Positions 9,395 to 19,412 of a stretch of 64,000 nt of DNA are shown in pieces. The position numbers were made by a program, and so were the translations under genes. The notes under the pieces are model-generated. The model ran no database searches and had not been told where the DNA came from. It worked only from the letters and a program-made list of their open reading frames with translations. Source of the stretch: Bacillota bacterium (GTDB lineage: Bacteria > Bacillota > Clostridia > Christensenellales > SZUA-584); NCBI GenBank assembly GCA_023461435.1, contig JAEYLC010000044.1, positions 1 to 64,000 of the forward strand, in the 5' to 3' direction. Numbering within the stretch: position 1 is the first letter of the stretch; each line of letters starts with the position of its first letter.

Positions 9395-10855
9395 TTAGTA
9401 TGATGGAATGAACGTTTCGCCGGTCGCGGTGTTGATATATTCATGGTCGGCTTTCCAACCAATGAGATACGACCGGAAGCAGTCTTCATCCGCAAAGTAC
9501 ATGACCTCACGGAGCTTGCCGTCCGCAAACTCAAACTCATAGATGGAGCCATCGGCCATCCACGCGTCCTCGGTGCAGAAATGGTCATCATAAACGGCGT
9601 TGACGCCGGCATACAGGAAACCTTCACCATAGATACTGCTCATAATGCTGGCGACGTAGTTTTCGTATTCGCGCCCGCCCATACCGATTTCATCGATCTT
9701 CGTCAGGTCGAGCCCGGAGTTCCATAAGTCGTCGCACGTGAGAGAAATGATCCATTTGCTCTTGGAGGCGATGTCCATTGTGAGTTTTTTACTTTCCATA
9801 TGCCAGTAGTTCTCGCGTGTTTCCGAATTGTCAATAAAGAAAGTCATCTTGGGCTGGTCATATTGCCCGTCGCCGTTGGCCTGCTTCAGGAATGTCTGAA
9901 AGATGCTTTGCGCCTGCTCCTGCGTCATGTCGCCCGCGCCCGGCTCGCCCTGTGCAAAGCTTTGTTCCGAGGCCAGCTTCACAATGGAGGCGTCGCTTTG
10001 CACGTCCGCTTCGAAGTAGACACCTTCCATCAGACATGCTTCGGACGGATAGATCGCAACGGCATACAAAGCGCCGTTCATCACCGCGAACTTTGCCAGC
10101 TTGCCATTCGCCATCTTCAGCGTGTAGTTAAGGCGCCAGATTCCGCTTCCGCCGCCGCCGCTCGTATGGGTTACTTCCGCTACGGTGGTGTTAAATACGG
10201 CGGCGATCTTATCGGCAATCTCACGGTCGTTGTCCGGAACTTCTGAATAATCGATATCCTTCTCTGCCTGTTCGCCGTCCGGAATGAAATAATAGTCGAT
10301 GTTGATGAGATCCAGCGTGTCCGCCGCCAGCGTGCAGATGATAGCCTCGTCTGTGGTGGTAGCCTTGATGAAATCGCCGCGATGGCCGCTGGTATCTGTA
10401 TAATAGCAAAAGTCCGCAGCGCCGTCAGCCATGTCATACCCAAAGAAAGTTTTGGCGTAATCGGCGGCCTTTTCCTGCGCTTTTTGCTTGAGCGCTTCAA
10501 AATTATCCGGCTCGATCATTTTCCAGGTATCGGCCTCGCTGCCCCCGGAGTTGTCCAAACGCGGGATGACATTCTCGCGCCGCATTTCCTTGCGCCCCAC
10601 CACAATGCGTAGCGCCTCCGCGCTCAGCGTGGTGTTTGCCGTGGTCGGCTGCGGTACCGCTGTGGGTTCGGAGGTGGGGTTGGGCTCCTCGGCGGCAACG
10701 GATTCAGCCGCTTCGGCCTCAGCGGTTTCGATTTTCTCAGCGGCCATGGCAACCTGAGTCTGGCTGATCAGCACCAGGGTCAGACAGATTCCGCCCGCCA
10801 GCACGATGGCGACGGCCAGAAAAAGGACTTTATTCCTCTTTATTATGTTTTTCAT
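9395..10855 (-). CDS. Exported/membrane-anchored protein of unknown function linked to a two-component system
   Basis: 486 residues from the ATG at 10855, chosen because AGAGGTG precedes it; an upstream in-frame ATG has no ribosome site. One hydrophobic segment (about 8-33) is followed by an Ala/Glu-rich and then Pro/Thr-rich stretch, typical of an extracytoplasmic stalk. The remainder is mixed alpha/beta with acidic and aromatic repeats (FFGYDMADG, CYYTDTSGHRGDF, MYFADEDCFRSYLIGW) and may contain two similar halves. I do not recognise a family. It is the last gene after the OmpR-type regulator and kinase, 63 bases past the kinase stop, so it may be an accessory sensor or a target of the system. 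Confidence 0.75.
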   Translation of the reverse strand: MKNIIKRNKVLFLAVAIVLAGGICLTLVLISQTQVAMAAEKIETAEAEAAESVAAEEPNPTSEPTAVPQPTTANTTLSAEALRIVVGRKEMRRENVIPRLDNSGGSEADTWKMIEPDNFEALKQKAQEKAADYAKTFFGYDMADGAADFCYYTDTSGHRGDFIKATTTDEAIICTLAADTLDLINIDYYFIPDGEQAEKDIDYSEVPDNDREIADKIAAVFNTTVAEVTHTSGGGGSGIWRLNYTLKMANGKLAKFAVMNGALYAVAIYPSEACLMEGVYFEADVQSDASIVKLASEQSFAQGEPGAGDMTQEQAQSIFQTFLKQANGDGQYDQPKMTFFIDNSETRENYWHMESKKLTMDIASKSKWIISLTCDDLWNSGLDLTKIDEIGMGGREYENYVASIMSSIYGEGFLYAGVNAVYDDHFCTEDAWMADGSIYEFEFADGKLREVMYFADEDCFRSYLIGWKADHEYINTATGETFIPSY

Positions 10856-10918
10856 GGTAAACACCTCTTTTCGAGAAGAACGTACTATGGGACATGTCAC
10901 AGAGTCTTCACGAAGACG

Positions 10919-12040
10919 TTACCGACTTGTAAAAGTGATCGTAGCCTGTGTTCCTTTGCCCGTTTCGGATGTGAAATGCAGCGTGGCTTTGTGAAGCTTT
11001 GCGATTTCATGGCACAGAGGAATGCCGAAGCCGTTTCGCTTTTGTGGGTTTCCGGTGAGGCTGGGGCGGTTGGCGTATTGCAATTGCTCTTGGCTCATGC
11101 CTTTTCCGTGGTCGCTGACGATGATCTGCCTGTCCTGCGCGGTTAGCTCGATGCAGCCGCCCTCGGGCGAAGCCTTGATCGCGTTGGCCACCAGATTATT
11201 GATTAGGCTTTGCAGCAGCATCCGGTCACCCGTCAACCGTTTCCAGCTGACAATGCAGGTCACTTGGCCGTACGTTCTTTGTGTGTGTTTGAACAGATCG
11301 TCAATATCCACGTTCTCGCGCTTTGCGCCGCGCTCACGCAGGTTGGATATGGTCAGCAGCTTTTCCGAAATCCCGGCGAGGCGTTTGCTCTCGTCGAGTA
11401 TGTATTGAAGCGCGTTATACCGCTGCTCCTCCGTCAGCCTGGATATCAGCAGCGCCTCCGCATAGCCGCCGATGGCTGTGAGCGGCGTACGCAGCTCGTG
11501 CGCGAGCCTGTCCACCGGCTGGTTGATCTTTTTTAATGTGAAATAGAGCAGCACGCACAGCGCGAGTATCACGCCTGTCCCGGAAACGGACGATACGACG
11601 GACTGCCGGATGCTCGTGCTGACCGCGTCGGATACGGATTTTACAAGCACAAAATAATATCCGCTGGTCAGTTGGTCCGAAATACAGATGTACGTATCCT
11701 GACCGTATGTGCTCCATGTCAGCCTGCCGGGGTCGGAGGCGTATGTGTACGGCAGATTGCTGAAAAGCACACTTTCTTCGCTGCCCACCTCGATATAAAC
11801 GTCGTTATCCTCGTAGTAATCGGCGAACGAAGCCGCCGCGTTTCGATGGCTGCCCGGTTTGATGCTGTTGAAGGTTCTGTCCAGCGCGCGGGAGATGGCG
11901 TATTCCTCACTGACGGCTGCGGCCTTTGTGCTCTTCAGCAGAGAGGTGACCGAGGGGACGGCGAGGAAAAACAGATAGATGTAGAATATCGCCATAATCA
12001 GCAGCACGGCATATAAATAGTTCTTCTGCCACAGCTTCAT
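10919..12040 (-). CDS. Membrane sensor histidine kinase (HisKA/HATPase_c)
   Basis: 373 residues. Two transmembrane segments (about 9-32 and 148-168) flank a short extracytoplasmic sensor. The HisKA helix has the phospho-acceptor His in RLAHELRTPLTAIGGY. The ATPase has an N box (INNLVANAIKASPEGG), G1 (VSDHGKGMS) and G2 (GFGIPLC). No HAMP domain is evident, so the second membrane helix connects closely to the dimerisation helix. It starts 3 bases after the stop of the cognate response regulator. Confidence 0.9.
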   Translation of the reverse strand: MKLWQKNYLYAVLLIMAIFYIYLFFLAVPSVTSLLKSTKAAAVSEEYAISRALDRTFNSIKPGSHRNAAASFADYYEDNDVYIEVGSEESVLFSNLPYTYASDPGRLTWSTYGQDTYICISDQLTSGYYFVLVKSVSDAVSTSIRQSVVSSVSGTGVILALCVLLYFTLKKINQPVDRLAHELRTPLTAIGGYAEALLISRLTEEQRYNALQYILDESKRLAGISEKLLTISNLRERGAKRENVDIDDLFKHTQRTYGQVTCIVSWKRLTGDRMLLQSLINNLVANAIKASPEGGCIELTAQDRQIIVSDHGKGMSQEQLQYANRPSLTGNPQKRNGFGIPLCHEIAKLHKATLHFTSETGKGTQATITFTSR

Positions 12041-12043
12041 CGC

Positions 12044-12691
<648 letters not shown>

Positions 12692-13012
12692 GCGCTGCGC
12701 CTCCTTCTGCTGCTATTATAGCAGAAAAGATGTTATCAATATGTAAATATGTACATGATATTGCCTGAAAAGGGCTTAATGCCCTGCGTGGCGGGATTTT
12801 GGATATACAGTAAACCCGTATAACCGAAAACGTCTTCGCTCGTTTTATGCCGTCTGCCCGGATGGGCAAAACCGGCAGACTTGCCCATTACAAAACGGGA
12901 GCGCCATTAATTGAAAGACATACGGCTGCGCAGATTTAAAAGTGATCTTATATCTGCGCAGCCGCACCGTGTTCTCTTTATTGACCACCTAGGGATGTCT
13001 GTCAAACGTTTT
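12692..13012. other. Intergenic region with two strong inverted-repeat structures
   Basis: CGGCTGCGCAGAT (12923-12935) pairs perfectly with ATCTGCGCAGCCG (12952-12964), a likely terminator for the GH5-like gene on the minus strand, although the following T tract is weak. A second structure at 12837-12903 has an outer stem and two interleaved 7-bp helices (see findings). A TATAAT-like sequence on the minus strand near 12714-12719 could serve the response regulator. Confidence 0.55.
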
Positions 13013-14743
13013 CTAATCTTGGTATGCTTTCAGCATATCCAAAACAGCTGTATTGACTTCATACTGCGGCAATTCTTTAACATTCTGGAACTCCATAAAA
13101 TCCGAATTATCCGCATTCAGATACATCACTTGATTTGGTGCAAAAATATTGTGTATGCAATTATACATCCAAGGAATTTTGTTCTTTTCGAGTGCTTTCA
13201 GCCATTCTGAATGGTAGGCTGTATATTCTTCGGGTGTCAGATCGGTTGTATCCGTTCCTATCTCTGTCATCAGGAATGAGACGTTGTTTTCTTTCGCACA
13301 ATCCATAAACGTTTTCAGATACGCGTTTTCAAAATAATCGGCATTTAACACCTTTTGCGGTTCATCGATATTTCCGAGCGAACCGTCTTCATGAACCTCT
13401 ATGGATGGCAGAGGCTCTGTGCCCGCGTAAACGCCATAAAGAGAATGTGTCGGTATGGTGATTTCTTCTTTGCCCTCTTGGCATATGGAAACGGCAAGCC
13501 AATTTCCCCAGCCGCCCGGTTTAAGCTTAATTTCTTTCGTTCCTTCCGCTATGTCCACATCTTTTTCAAAGAGGTCTTCACCCACGTCGTAAGATTCGTT
13601 CGGGCTCACTTTTTTCCCGTCTTCCAACACATCGGCTGTATTTCCACTGTATTCATAATATACTTTCAGCACACCCGCGCCGAATCCCTTTTCACTCGTC
13701 AGGGTCAATACGCCACTTTCTTCTTTCGAATAGCTTTCCGGCAGATATTGAAGAGGCCATGTTCCTTTGAAATCAATACCCTTGTCTTTTAAACGATTTC
13801 CGTCCACGGTGTATATATGCGTATGAAGGGAAATGCAGCAGCCGATTTCCGCCATTTTGTCAGGAAGCTGCTTCCAGACGTCATTCACAATGACAATCCG
13901 ATCCGGATTATATGTCCATATGTCCGTCGCGACAGGAGCCAAAACTTCATAATACCTGTCAAGGCTGCCGTCCGGAACCTGCGGTTCCGCCAAAAGCTCA
14001 AAACTAAGCACATTTGCCGGAATCTCAGCATAGCGTTTGGCAAGCATGTCCCAATAATCTGAAAATAGACGCTGCATGGCTTCGTCTTCAAAGATTTGCG
14101 GGTTGTTCTGTACGCCTTCTTCTTCCCATGAGGTCTTCTGTTTTCCGGGCATTCCGGTGATAGAAAGCATGATATGGACGTTATATTTCAGTCCCCAGGA
14201 TATCAATTCGTCCAATTGCTCAAGTTCCGCGACATTGGCCTGATTTATATCATCAGGGTCGGTTAAAAATGACATGCTGTACACGACTCTGGCACAATTA
14301 AAGCCGTTTTGTGCCATCCACGCAATTTCCTGCTCCGTAAAATAATAAGTTCCATTTACGGCTTCTCTGTATCCATTCCAATACTCATTCTGATAATTTA
14401 CAGAAATTTTATTTTCCAGTATAAATCCGGTCCAATATGGTATGTTCGCGGCAGTCGCTTCCGGAAGGTCCGTTCCGGACAGCAGTTCGTCTGTTATGAT
14501 CTCTTTATTATAGGTTCCTGCATCGCTTATAGACACATAACTGGCATTTTCTTTTTGAATATCAGTAAGTGGTATTGTTGTGATTTCTTCTTCAGCCGGG
14601 GTTTGTGTGGCTGTTGCCTGGGCAGATTGCGTTGGGCCGCTTTCCGAAGCTATGCTTATATCCTGAGCCGTATTTTGCCCGCAGCCGGAAAATATAATAA
14701 TGACAGTCAACATCAGAAGAAGAATTTGTTTTTTCGCTCTCAT
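13013..14743 (-). CDS. Secreted lipoprotein glycoside hydrolase, GH5-like
   Basis: 576 residues. A lipoprotein signal (IIIFSGC) is followed by a Ser/Thr/Gln-rich linker and a TIM-barrel-like domain. Features consistent with clan GH-A: GFNCARVVYSMSF near strand 2, a candidate acid/base Glu in LSFELLAEP (equivalent to NEP), ISLHTHIYTV, and a candidate nucleophile in FLMTEIGTD. Between the last two lies an insertion of about 130 residues with beta-sandwich character, which could be a binding module. The final residues (KIPWMYNCIHNIFAPNQVMY) resemble the last barrel strand. The substrate is probably a beta-glucan or mannan; I cannot choose. It is monocistronic. Confidence 0.78.
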   Translation of the reverse strand: MRAKKQILLLMLTVIIIFSGCGQNTAQDISIASESGPTQSAQATATQTPAEEEITTIPLTDIQKENASYVSISDAGTYNKEIITDELLSGTDLPEATAANIPYWTGFILENKISVNYQNEYWNGYREAVNGTYYFTEQEIAWMAQNGFNCARVVYSMSFLTDPDDINQANVAELEQLDELISWGLKYNVHIMLSITGMPGKQKTSWEEEGVQNNPQIFEDEAMQRLFSDYWDMLAKRYAEIPANVLSFELLAEPQVPDGSLDRYYEVLAPVATDIWTYNPDRIVIVNDVWKQLPDKMAEIGCCISLHTHIYTVDGNRLKDKGIDFKGTWPLQYLPESYSKEESGVLTLTSEKGFGAGVLKVYYEYSGNTADVLEDGKKVSPNESYDVGEDLFEKDVDIAEGTKEIKLKPGGWGNWLAVSICQEGKEEITIPTHSLYGVYAGTEPLPSIEVHEDGSLGNIDEPQKVLNADYFENAYLKTFMDCAKENNVSFLMTEIGTDTTDLTPEEYTAYHSEWLKALEKNKIPWMYNCIHNIFAPNQVMYLNADNSDFMEFQNVKELPQYEVNTAVLDMLKAYQD

Positions 14744-15003
14744 TTAGATCTCTCCTTACTTATAAAAAATGCATAATATATACAATATTTATTCTATATT
14801 TAAATTTAATACATACTATCATATACTTCTTGAAAGCTCAATATGTTGCCGATACTCTCAAAAAAGGACAATACGTGTATGGTATTCGATGATATAATGA
14901 GCTGAAAATGAGGCGGCTGAACAAGTAACGGCGTGCTGCCGGACGCTGCCGCGCCCGTTGGTTTATCTTCTCATAAATTTAAAAAATAACGGAGCATGAT
15001 GTT

Positions 15004-15410
15004 ATGGAGAAGCTTCTGCCCATCGCGCTTGACGCGGTGGTGCTCGAATGCGCGGATGTGAACGCGCTCGCCGATTTTTATTGCCGTCTGCTCGGCTGGG
15101 AAAAGCGTTATGACGAAGGCGACGAATGGGTGGATATCTGCGCTGCGTCCGGCGGCGTGAAATCGCGTTCCAGAGAAATGAGGAGTATGTGCCGCCTGTC
15201 TGGCCGGACGAACCCGGCACGCAGCAGCAGATGGCGCATCTTGATTTCGTCGTCAAGGATCAGCGGCAGATGGCGCTGGCCGCGGCTCATGCGGTTTCCT
15301 GCGGCGCGGTGAAGGCGAAAACTCAGTTTTGTGAGGAAAAATGGATTACCTTGCTGGACCCGGCGGGGCATCCGTTCTGCTTTGTGATCTCGGAATCAGC
15401 GTATCGATGA
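15004..15410 (+). pseudogene. VOC/glyoxalase-family protein interrupted by a frameshift
   Basis: The first 50 codons (LDAVVLECADVNALADFYCRLLGW...) are a standard VOC-fold N-terminus. Near 15167-15172 the frame must shift by one base to continue into IAFQRNEEYVPPVWPDE...HLDFVVKD...LLDPAGHPFCFV, the matching C-terminal half with its metal-ligand region. One extra A in the GTGAAATCGCG tract would restore a reading frame of about 135 residues. The gene is preceded by CGGAG. It is either a recent pseudogene or a homopolymer sequencing error. Its end overlaps the convergent YaiI gene. Confidence 0.8.
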
Positions 15411-15828
15411 CAGCTTCGAATGCGCGGCAAAAGCGCTCATCGTCTTCGCGGGTTCGTCTGCCGGGGCCTTTGGTTCTCCCGCCGCTTCGGCGGATTTTTT
15501 GGCCCATATGTCGGCTCATCAGCAAGCCGTCGATATTCTCATTTGTGTAAACAAGCCCGTTTTGATTCAGTACCTTTGCGTCTTTTTCGAGCGCCATCGC
15601 CGCCAGCCCATAATCCTGCGTGACGACGATGTCCCCGCTTTTCACCCTGTTGATCAGCGCCATGTCCACGCTGTCTTTGGCCTTTTCGACGGTGATGACC
15701 GTGCTGTATCCGTCATTCAATACATGGCTTGTGTCAATCAGCATTGTGACGGGAATGTTTTTCTGCTTTGCGATGTGAACGATGATATCCTTCACCGGAC
15801 AGGCATCGGCATCAACAAAAATTCGCAT
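15346..15828 (-). CDS. YaiI/YqxD family protein (DUF188)
   Basis: About 160 residues from the ATG at 15828, where AAAGGA has proper spacing; the ATG six bases upstream is too close to it. The N-terminus MRIFVDADACPVKD and the core VTQDYGLAAMALEKDAKVLNQNG are diagnostic of this PIN-like family, whose biochemical role is not settled. The C-terminus overlaps the convergent VOC gene by 65 bases. Confidence 0.88.
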   Translation of the reverse strand: MRIFVDADACPVKDIIVHIAKQKNIPVTMLIDTSHVLNDGYSTVITVEKAKDSVDMALINRVKSGDIVVTQDYGLAAMALEKDAKVLNQNGLVYTNENIDGLLMSRHMGQKIRRSGGRTKGPGRRTREDDERFCRAFEAVIDTLIPRSQSRTDAPPGPAR

Positions 15829-15842
15829 ATTCATCCTTTGGA

Positions 15843-17654
15843 TTATATTTTTTGCTTATCTTCAATTGGCGCGGACATTTTCTCCGCGATATCATTCAGA
15901 TAGAGCCATCTTTCCATTTTCTCATGCAGCTGCGCTTCCAGCGCGGCTTCTTGTTTCAGCAGCTCCTCCAGACGAATATAGTTGCTGGCTTGCGCTTCAA
16001 TCTCCTTTTTAGCCAAAGCGAGCTGGCTTTCCAAATCCGCGATGATCCCGTCAATCACCAGATATTCCTGCTGTTCCTTAAATGTGAATTTCACCTTTTT
16101 GGGTCTCGCAGCTTCCGGCCGCTCTATGACAGCCGCAGGCTTGCTTGGTTCCTTCGGCTTTAAAGCAGCCGTTTCTTCTTGTTCCTGAGTGTAGTCGGCA
16201 TAGCCGCCAAGGTATTGCTTCAGCGTGCCGTCATTTTGAAACACGAAAACTTTATCGGCAACCTTGTTTAAAAAATACCGGTCGTGGGATACCACCACCA
16301 CAGCTCCGTTAAAGCCTTCCAGATAATCCTCGAGTATCATCAGCGTCATGATATCAAGATCGTTTGTGGGCTCATCCAGCAACAGAATGTTGGGCGCCTC
16401 CATGATCGTTCTTAAAAGAAACAGCCTTCTTCTCTCACCGCCGGACAGGCGGTCGATCGGTTTCCATTGCTGTTCCGCCGGGAAAAGAAACGTCTCCAGC
16501 ATCTGCGAGGCCGACAGCACACCGTCAGCCGTGACAATATTTTCAGAGATGTCTCTGATGTAATCGATGACCCGCAGCGAAGAATCCATCTGCTCGCATT
16601 CCTGAGAGAAATACCCGATCTTCACGGTATCACCCGTTTCAACCGTTCCTGTGTCAGGAGCCAGCTCTTTGCATATCAGCTTGAGCAATGTCGATTTGCC
16701 GCAGCCGTTTTTGCCGATGATCCCGATACGGTCGTCACGCAGCAGGTTATATTCAAAATCCTTGATGAGTTGTCTGCCGCCAAAGCTTTTTGATATGCCA
16801 TGGATATGCACGGTTTTTTTGCCAAGGCGTGTCGAAACAGAATTGATGTCCAGCTTTCGTGCAGCTGTTGGCCCTTCCCGCTCACTAAGCTCCTCAAACC
16901 GTTCGATTCTTGCTTTGCTTTTGGTGCCGCGCGCCCTCGCTCCGCGGCTGATCCATTCAAGCTCCTTCCTTAAAAAGCTTTTGCGTTTTCGTTCAGTGCC
17001 TGCTTCCATCTCCTCGCGCAGCGCCTTCAATTCCAAAAACTTTGAATAATTCGCGTCATAACCATAAAGAGAGCCGTTATCAATTTCAACAATCCTGTTT
17101 GTGATCCTGTCAAGAAAATAGCGGTCGTGTGTGACCATTAAAATCGCGCCCGTGTATTTTTTTAGATAATTTTCGAGCCATTGTACCATTTCATCATCGA
17201 GATGATTGGTCGGTTCATCTAAGATCAACAGATCGCTCGGATGAATCAAGGCGCTGGCTATGGCCGCGCGCTTTTTTTCTCCGCCGGAAAGCAGGCTCAC
17301 ATCTTTTTCAAAGTCAGATAATCCAAGCTTGGTCAATATCGTTTTGGCTTCATAGACCTTTAACTCTTCAAGCTGTTCGGACGCGCCTTTAAGCACCTGC
17401 TCCAGTATCGTGATGTTCTCTTCAAAAACGGGGTTTTGAGGAAGGTAGCCGATCTTAATACCGGCAGCTTTTGAGACCGCGCCGGAATCCGGAGTTTCCG
17501 CTCCGGCGATGATCTTTAAAAATGTTGACTTGCCGGTACCGTTGATACCGACAATACCGATTCTGTCCCCTTCTTTTATATACAGAGACATATTTTCGAG
17601 CAGTGCTTTTTCGCTATAGCTTTTGGTTATATTGACGGCGGAACATAATATCAA
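15843..17654 (-). CDS. ABC-F family ATPase
   Basis: 603 residues with two ABC domains and no membrane segments. Domain 1 has GINGTGKST, LSGGEKKR and LILDEPTNHLD; domain 2 has GKNGCGKST, LSGGERRR and LLLDEPTNDLD. The interdomain arm is rich in Arg/Lys, and a C-terminal extension (about 520-600) forms a coiled coil as in Uup-type members. ABC-F proteins act on the ribosome in translation rescue or antibiotic protection; which role applies here cannot be judged. Translation appears to start at TTG (17654) behind AAGGGG. It lies 26 bases after ywbE. Confidence 0.9.
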   Translation of the reverse strand: MILCSAVNITKSYSEKALLENMSLYIKEGDRIGIVGINGTGKSTFLKIIAGAETPDSGAVSKAAGIKIGYLPQNPVFEENITILEQVLKGASEQLEELKVYEAKTILTKLGLSDFEKDVSLLSGGEKKRAAIASALIHPSDLLILDEPTNHLDDEMVQWLENYLKKYTGAILMVTHDRYFLDRITNRIVEIDNGSLYGYDANYSKFLELKALREEMEAGTERKRKSFLRKELEWISRGARARGTKSKARIERFEELSEREGPTAARKLDINSVSTRLGKKTVHIHGISKSFGGRQLIKDFEYNLLRDDRIGIIGKNGCGKSTLLKLICKELAPDTGTVETGDTVKIGYFSQECEQMDSSLRVIDYIRDISENIVTADGVLSASQMLETFLFPAEQQWKPIDRLSGGERRRLFLLRTIMEAPNILLLDEPTNDLDIMTLMILEDYLEGFNGAVVVVSHDRYFLNKVADKVFVFQNDGTLKQYLGGYADYTQEQEETAALKPKEPSKPAAVIERPEAARPKKVKFTFKEQQEYLVIDGIIADLESQLALAKKEIEAQASNYIRLEELLKQEAALEAQLHEKMERWLYLNDIAEKMSAPIEDKQKI

Positions 17655-17680
17655 ATCAGGCTACCCCTTGTTATGGTGAC

Positions 17681-17878
17681 TTACTGTGGTTTTATTTCTT
17701 TAACCCTGCCAACAGTATCGTCCTCGAGCATGACTTTAATACCATGAGGATGTGTGGCCGAGTTCGTTAATATTCTCTTCACAATACCTTCGGTGAGCTT
17801 TCCGGTGCCTTGATCTTGTTTTTGTACAATCTTCACAACTGCGCCTATTTTGATATGGCTTCTTATTGTCCCATCCAT
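17681..17878 (-). CDS. ywbE: YwbE family protein
   Basis: 65 residues with the full YwbE signature: a basic N-terminus, VVKIVQKQDQGTGKLTEG and HPHGIKVMLEDDTVGRV. Length and sequence match this small conserved Firmicute family of unknown function. The start has GGGGAG upstream. It is probably co-transcribed with the ABC-F gene. Confidence 0.88.
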   Translation of the reverse strand: MDGTIRSHIKIGAVVKIVQKQDQGTGKLTEGIVKRILTNSATHPHGIKVMLEDDTVGRVKEIKPQ

Positions 17879-17905
17879 ACGATAAAAGCACTCCCCGCAA
17901 ACCCG

Positions 17906-18091
17906 TTAGATTTTGCCGGTCGTGTACAGTTTCCCTTCCTTTGATTTGCTGAATAAATTTCTTCTTCTTGATAAAACATAGCTGTCTTCAGTTTCATCAA
18001 GTATACGGTATTTCACATTTTTAATATACCGATCTCTGTTGCCGGGACATGATACGTCCTCAAAAAATTCAATATATTTCTTCTCTCTCAT
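17906..18091 (-). CDS. Small hypothetical protein
   Basis: 61 residues, charged, with no membrane segment or signal peptide. It includes EFFEDVSCPGNRDRYIKNV. The ribosome site is weak (AAGTGA). It lies 27 bases upstream of ywbE on the same strand, which supports expression. I do not recognise a family. Confidence 0.5.
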   Translation of the reverse strand: MREKKYIEFFEDVSCPGNRDRYIKNVKYRILDETEDSYVLSRRRNLFSKSKEGKLYTTGKI

Positions 18092-18355
18092 TTCATTTCA
18101 CTTTCATAATTTTTTAGAATCAATGATTTTTTATGTGTATTTTATACTATCATATCAAAAACAAATTATTTCTACAATAACTGTATAGCTGGGCTCGCTT
18201 TTATGCAACGAAATTGCGCCGTTTGGAAAGAACGGTGCGCCGGAGACGTGCAATTGTGAAAATATGCATTGTACAGTTATGGAATGATGATAAAATATAA
18301 CCAAAAGAATCAAAACGTGCGGCCCGACAGCCGCAAAAAAAGGAAGGCAGCGGCA

Positions 18356-18700
18356 ATGAGAGATTTTCCCGATTTTATGAAGAATGAAAAAAACCGGGTC
18401 CCGACGGACGCGCAGAACACGCAGGATGTGGCGGGTTATTACTATGAGGGGCCGGGGGGCGGACAGATGGCGTTCTGGACATGTTACGCCGACAGGGAAT
18501 CCAAAAAGCACCGGCACGATTTTGATGAATATACCGTCGTTGTCTCCGGTCAGTACACAGCCTGCTTTGAGGACGGAGAGGTCGTGCTGAACCCCGGGGA
18601 CGAGCTGCTGGTGCCGGCAGGCACTTTGCAGTGGGGCATATGCGCCGCCGGGACAAGGACGATACACGCGTTCGGCGGCAAAAGGATAAAAGCGGAATAA
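18356..18700 (+). CDS. Cupin domain protein
   Basis: 114 residues from the ATG at 18356, preceded by AGGAAGG. The single cupin barrel shows motif 1 (KKHRHDFDEYTVVVSG, giving two His and one Glu as metal ligands) and motif 2 (NPGDELLVPAGTLQWG). The usual last metal His is at the position read here as GTLQWG, so metal binding may be altered. Probably a small-molecule sensor or enzyme; the substrate is not evident. It lies about 90 bases before the LysE gene. Confidence 0.8.
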   Translation: MRDFPDFMKNEKNRVPTDAQNTQDVAGYYYEGPGGGQMAFWTCYADRESKKHRHDFDEYTVVVSGQYTACFEDGEVVLNPGDELLVPAGTLQWGICAAGTRTIHAFGGKRIKAE

Positions 18701-18791
18701 CGAAATGCAACAAAACATCAAATCAACGTATCGTTTTGGACTCACAGATAAGCAAAAACAGCGACAAAAATAAACAGCTTCGGAGACAGTC

Positions 18792-19412
18792 ATGATCGTT
18801 AAGGGTTTTCGGTTTGGAATGCTGCTGCAGCTCGCAGTTGGGCCCATGTGCCTGCTCGTCTTTAGAACATCCGCATCAGACGGCTTTTTTTCGGGTCTTA
18901 TGCTCGTCTTGGCGATCGCTCTGGTCGATATTATTTATATGGCGTTATCGGGGCTCGGCGTGGCGGCGTTGATCAACAATGCTAAAGCCAAGCTGGCCAT
19001 GAAGCTGATCGGCGCCGCGGTGCTTGTGCTTTTTGGCGTGAATCTGGTTCTCGGTGAATTTGATATCCATTTGCTGCCCACGATTTCATTGTTTTCGGAT
19101 CCTAATAATCAAAACATATTTATTCAGGGCCTTTTGCTTACGGCCTCAAATCCGCTCACGATCATTTTCTGGAGCAGCGTGTTTTCGGCTCAGGTGATTG
19201 AGAACAGCTTAAGCCGGTCACAGCTCGTTTTGTTCGGCGTCGGGTGTGTGCTGTCGACGCTCGGGTTTATGACAGCCGTCGATATTTTGGGGCTTGTTTT
19301 TAACACATTTTTGCCAGCGCTTGTCATACGGATTCTCAATGTGATTGTCGGGTTCGTTCTTGGCTATTTCGGTATCCGGCTGTTGGTGAAGAAAGAGGCA
19401 ACCAGTGAATAA
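18792..19412 (+). CDS. LysE/RhtB family exporter
   Basis: 206 residues with about six membrane segments. The N-terminal GMLLQLAVGPMCLLVF matches the family pattern G....PGP. The family exports amino acids or related metabolites. The following AraC regulator starts within its last codons, so the pair is one operon and the regulator probably controls the exporter. Confidence 0.85.
   Translation: MIVKGFRFGMLLQLAVGPMCLLVFRTSASDGFFSGLMLVLAIALVDIIYMALSGLGVAALINNAKAKLAMKLIGAAVLVLFGVNLVLGEFDIHLLPTISLFSDPNNQNIFIQGLLLTASNPLTIIFWSSVFSAQVIENSLSRSQLVLFGVGCVLSTLGFMTAVDILGLVFNTFLPALVIRILNVIVGFVLGYFGIRLLVKKEATSE

Noticed and set aside
18155..18847. 230-codon minus-strand ORF over the cupin gene
   Set aside because: Antisense shadow of the cupin and the start of the LysE gene; no ribosome site and no family pattern.
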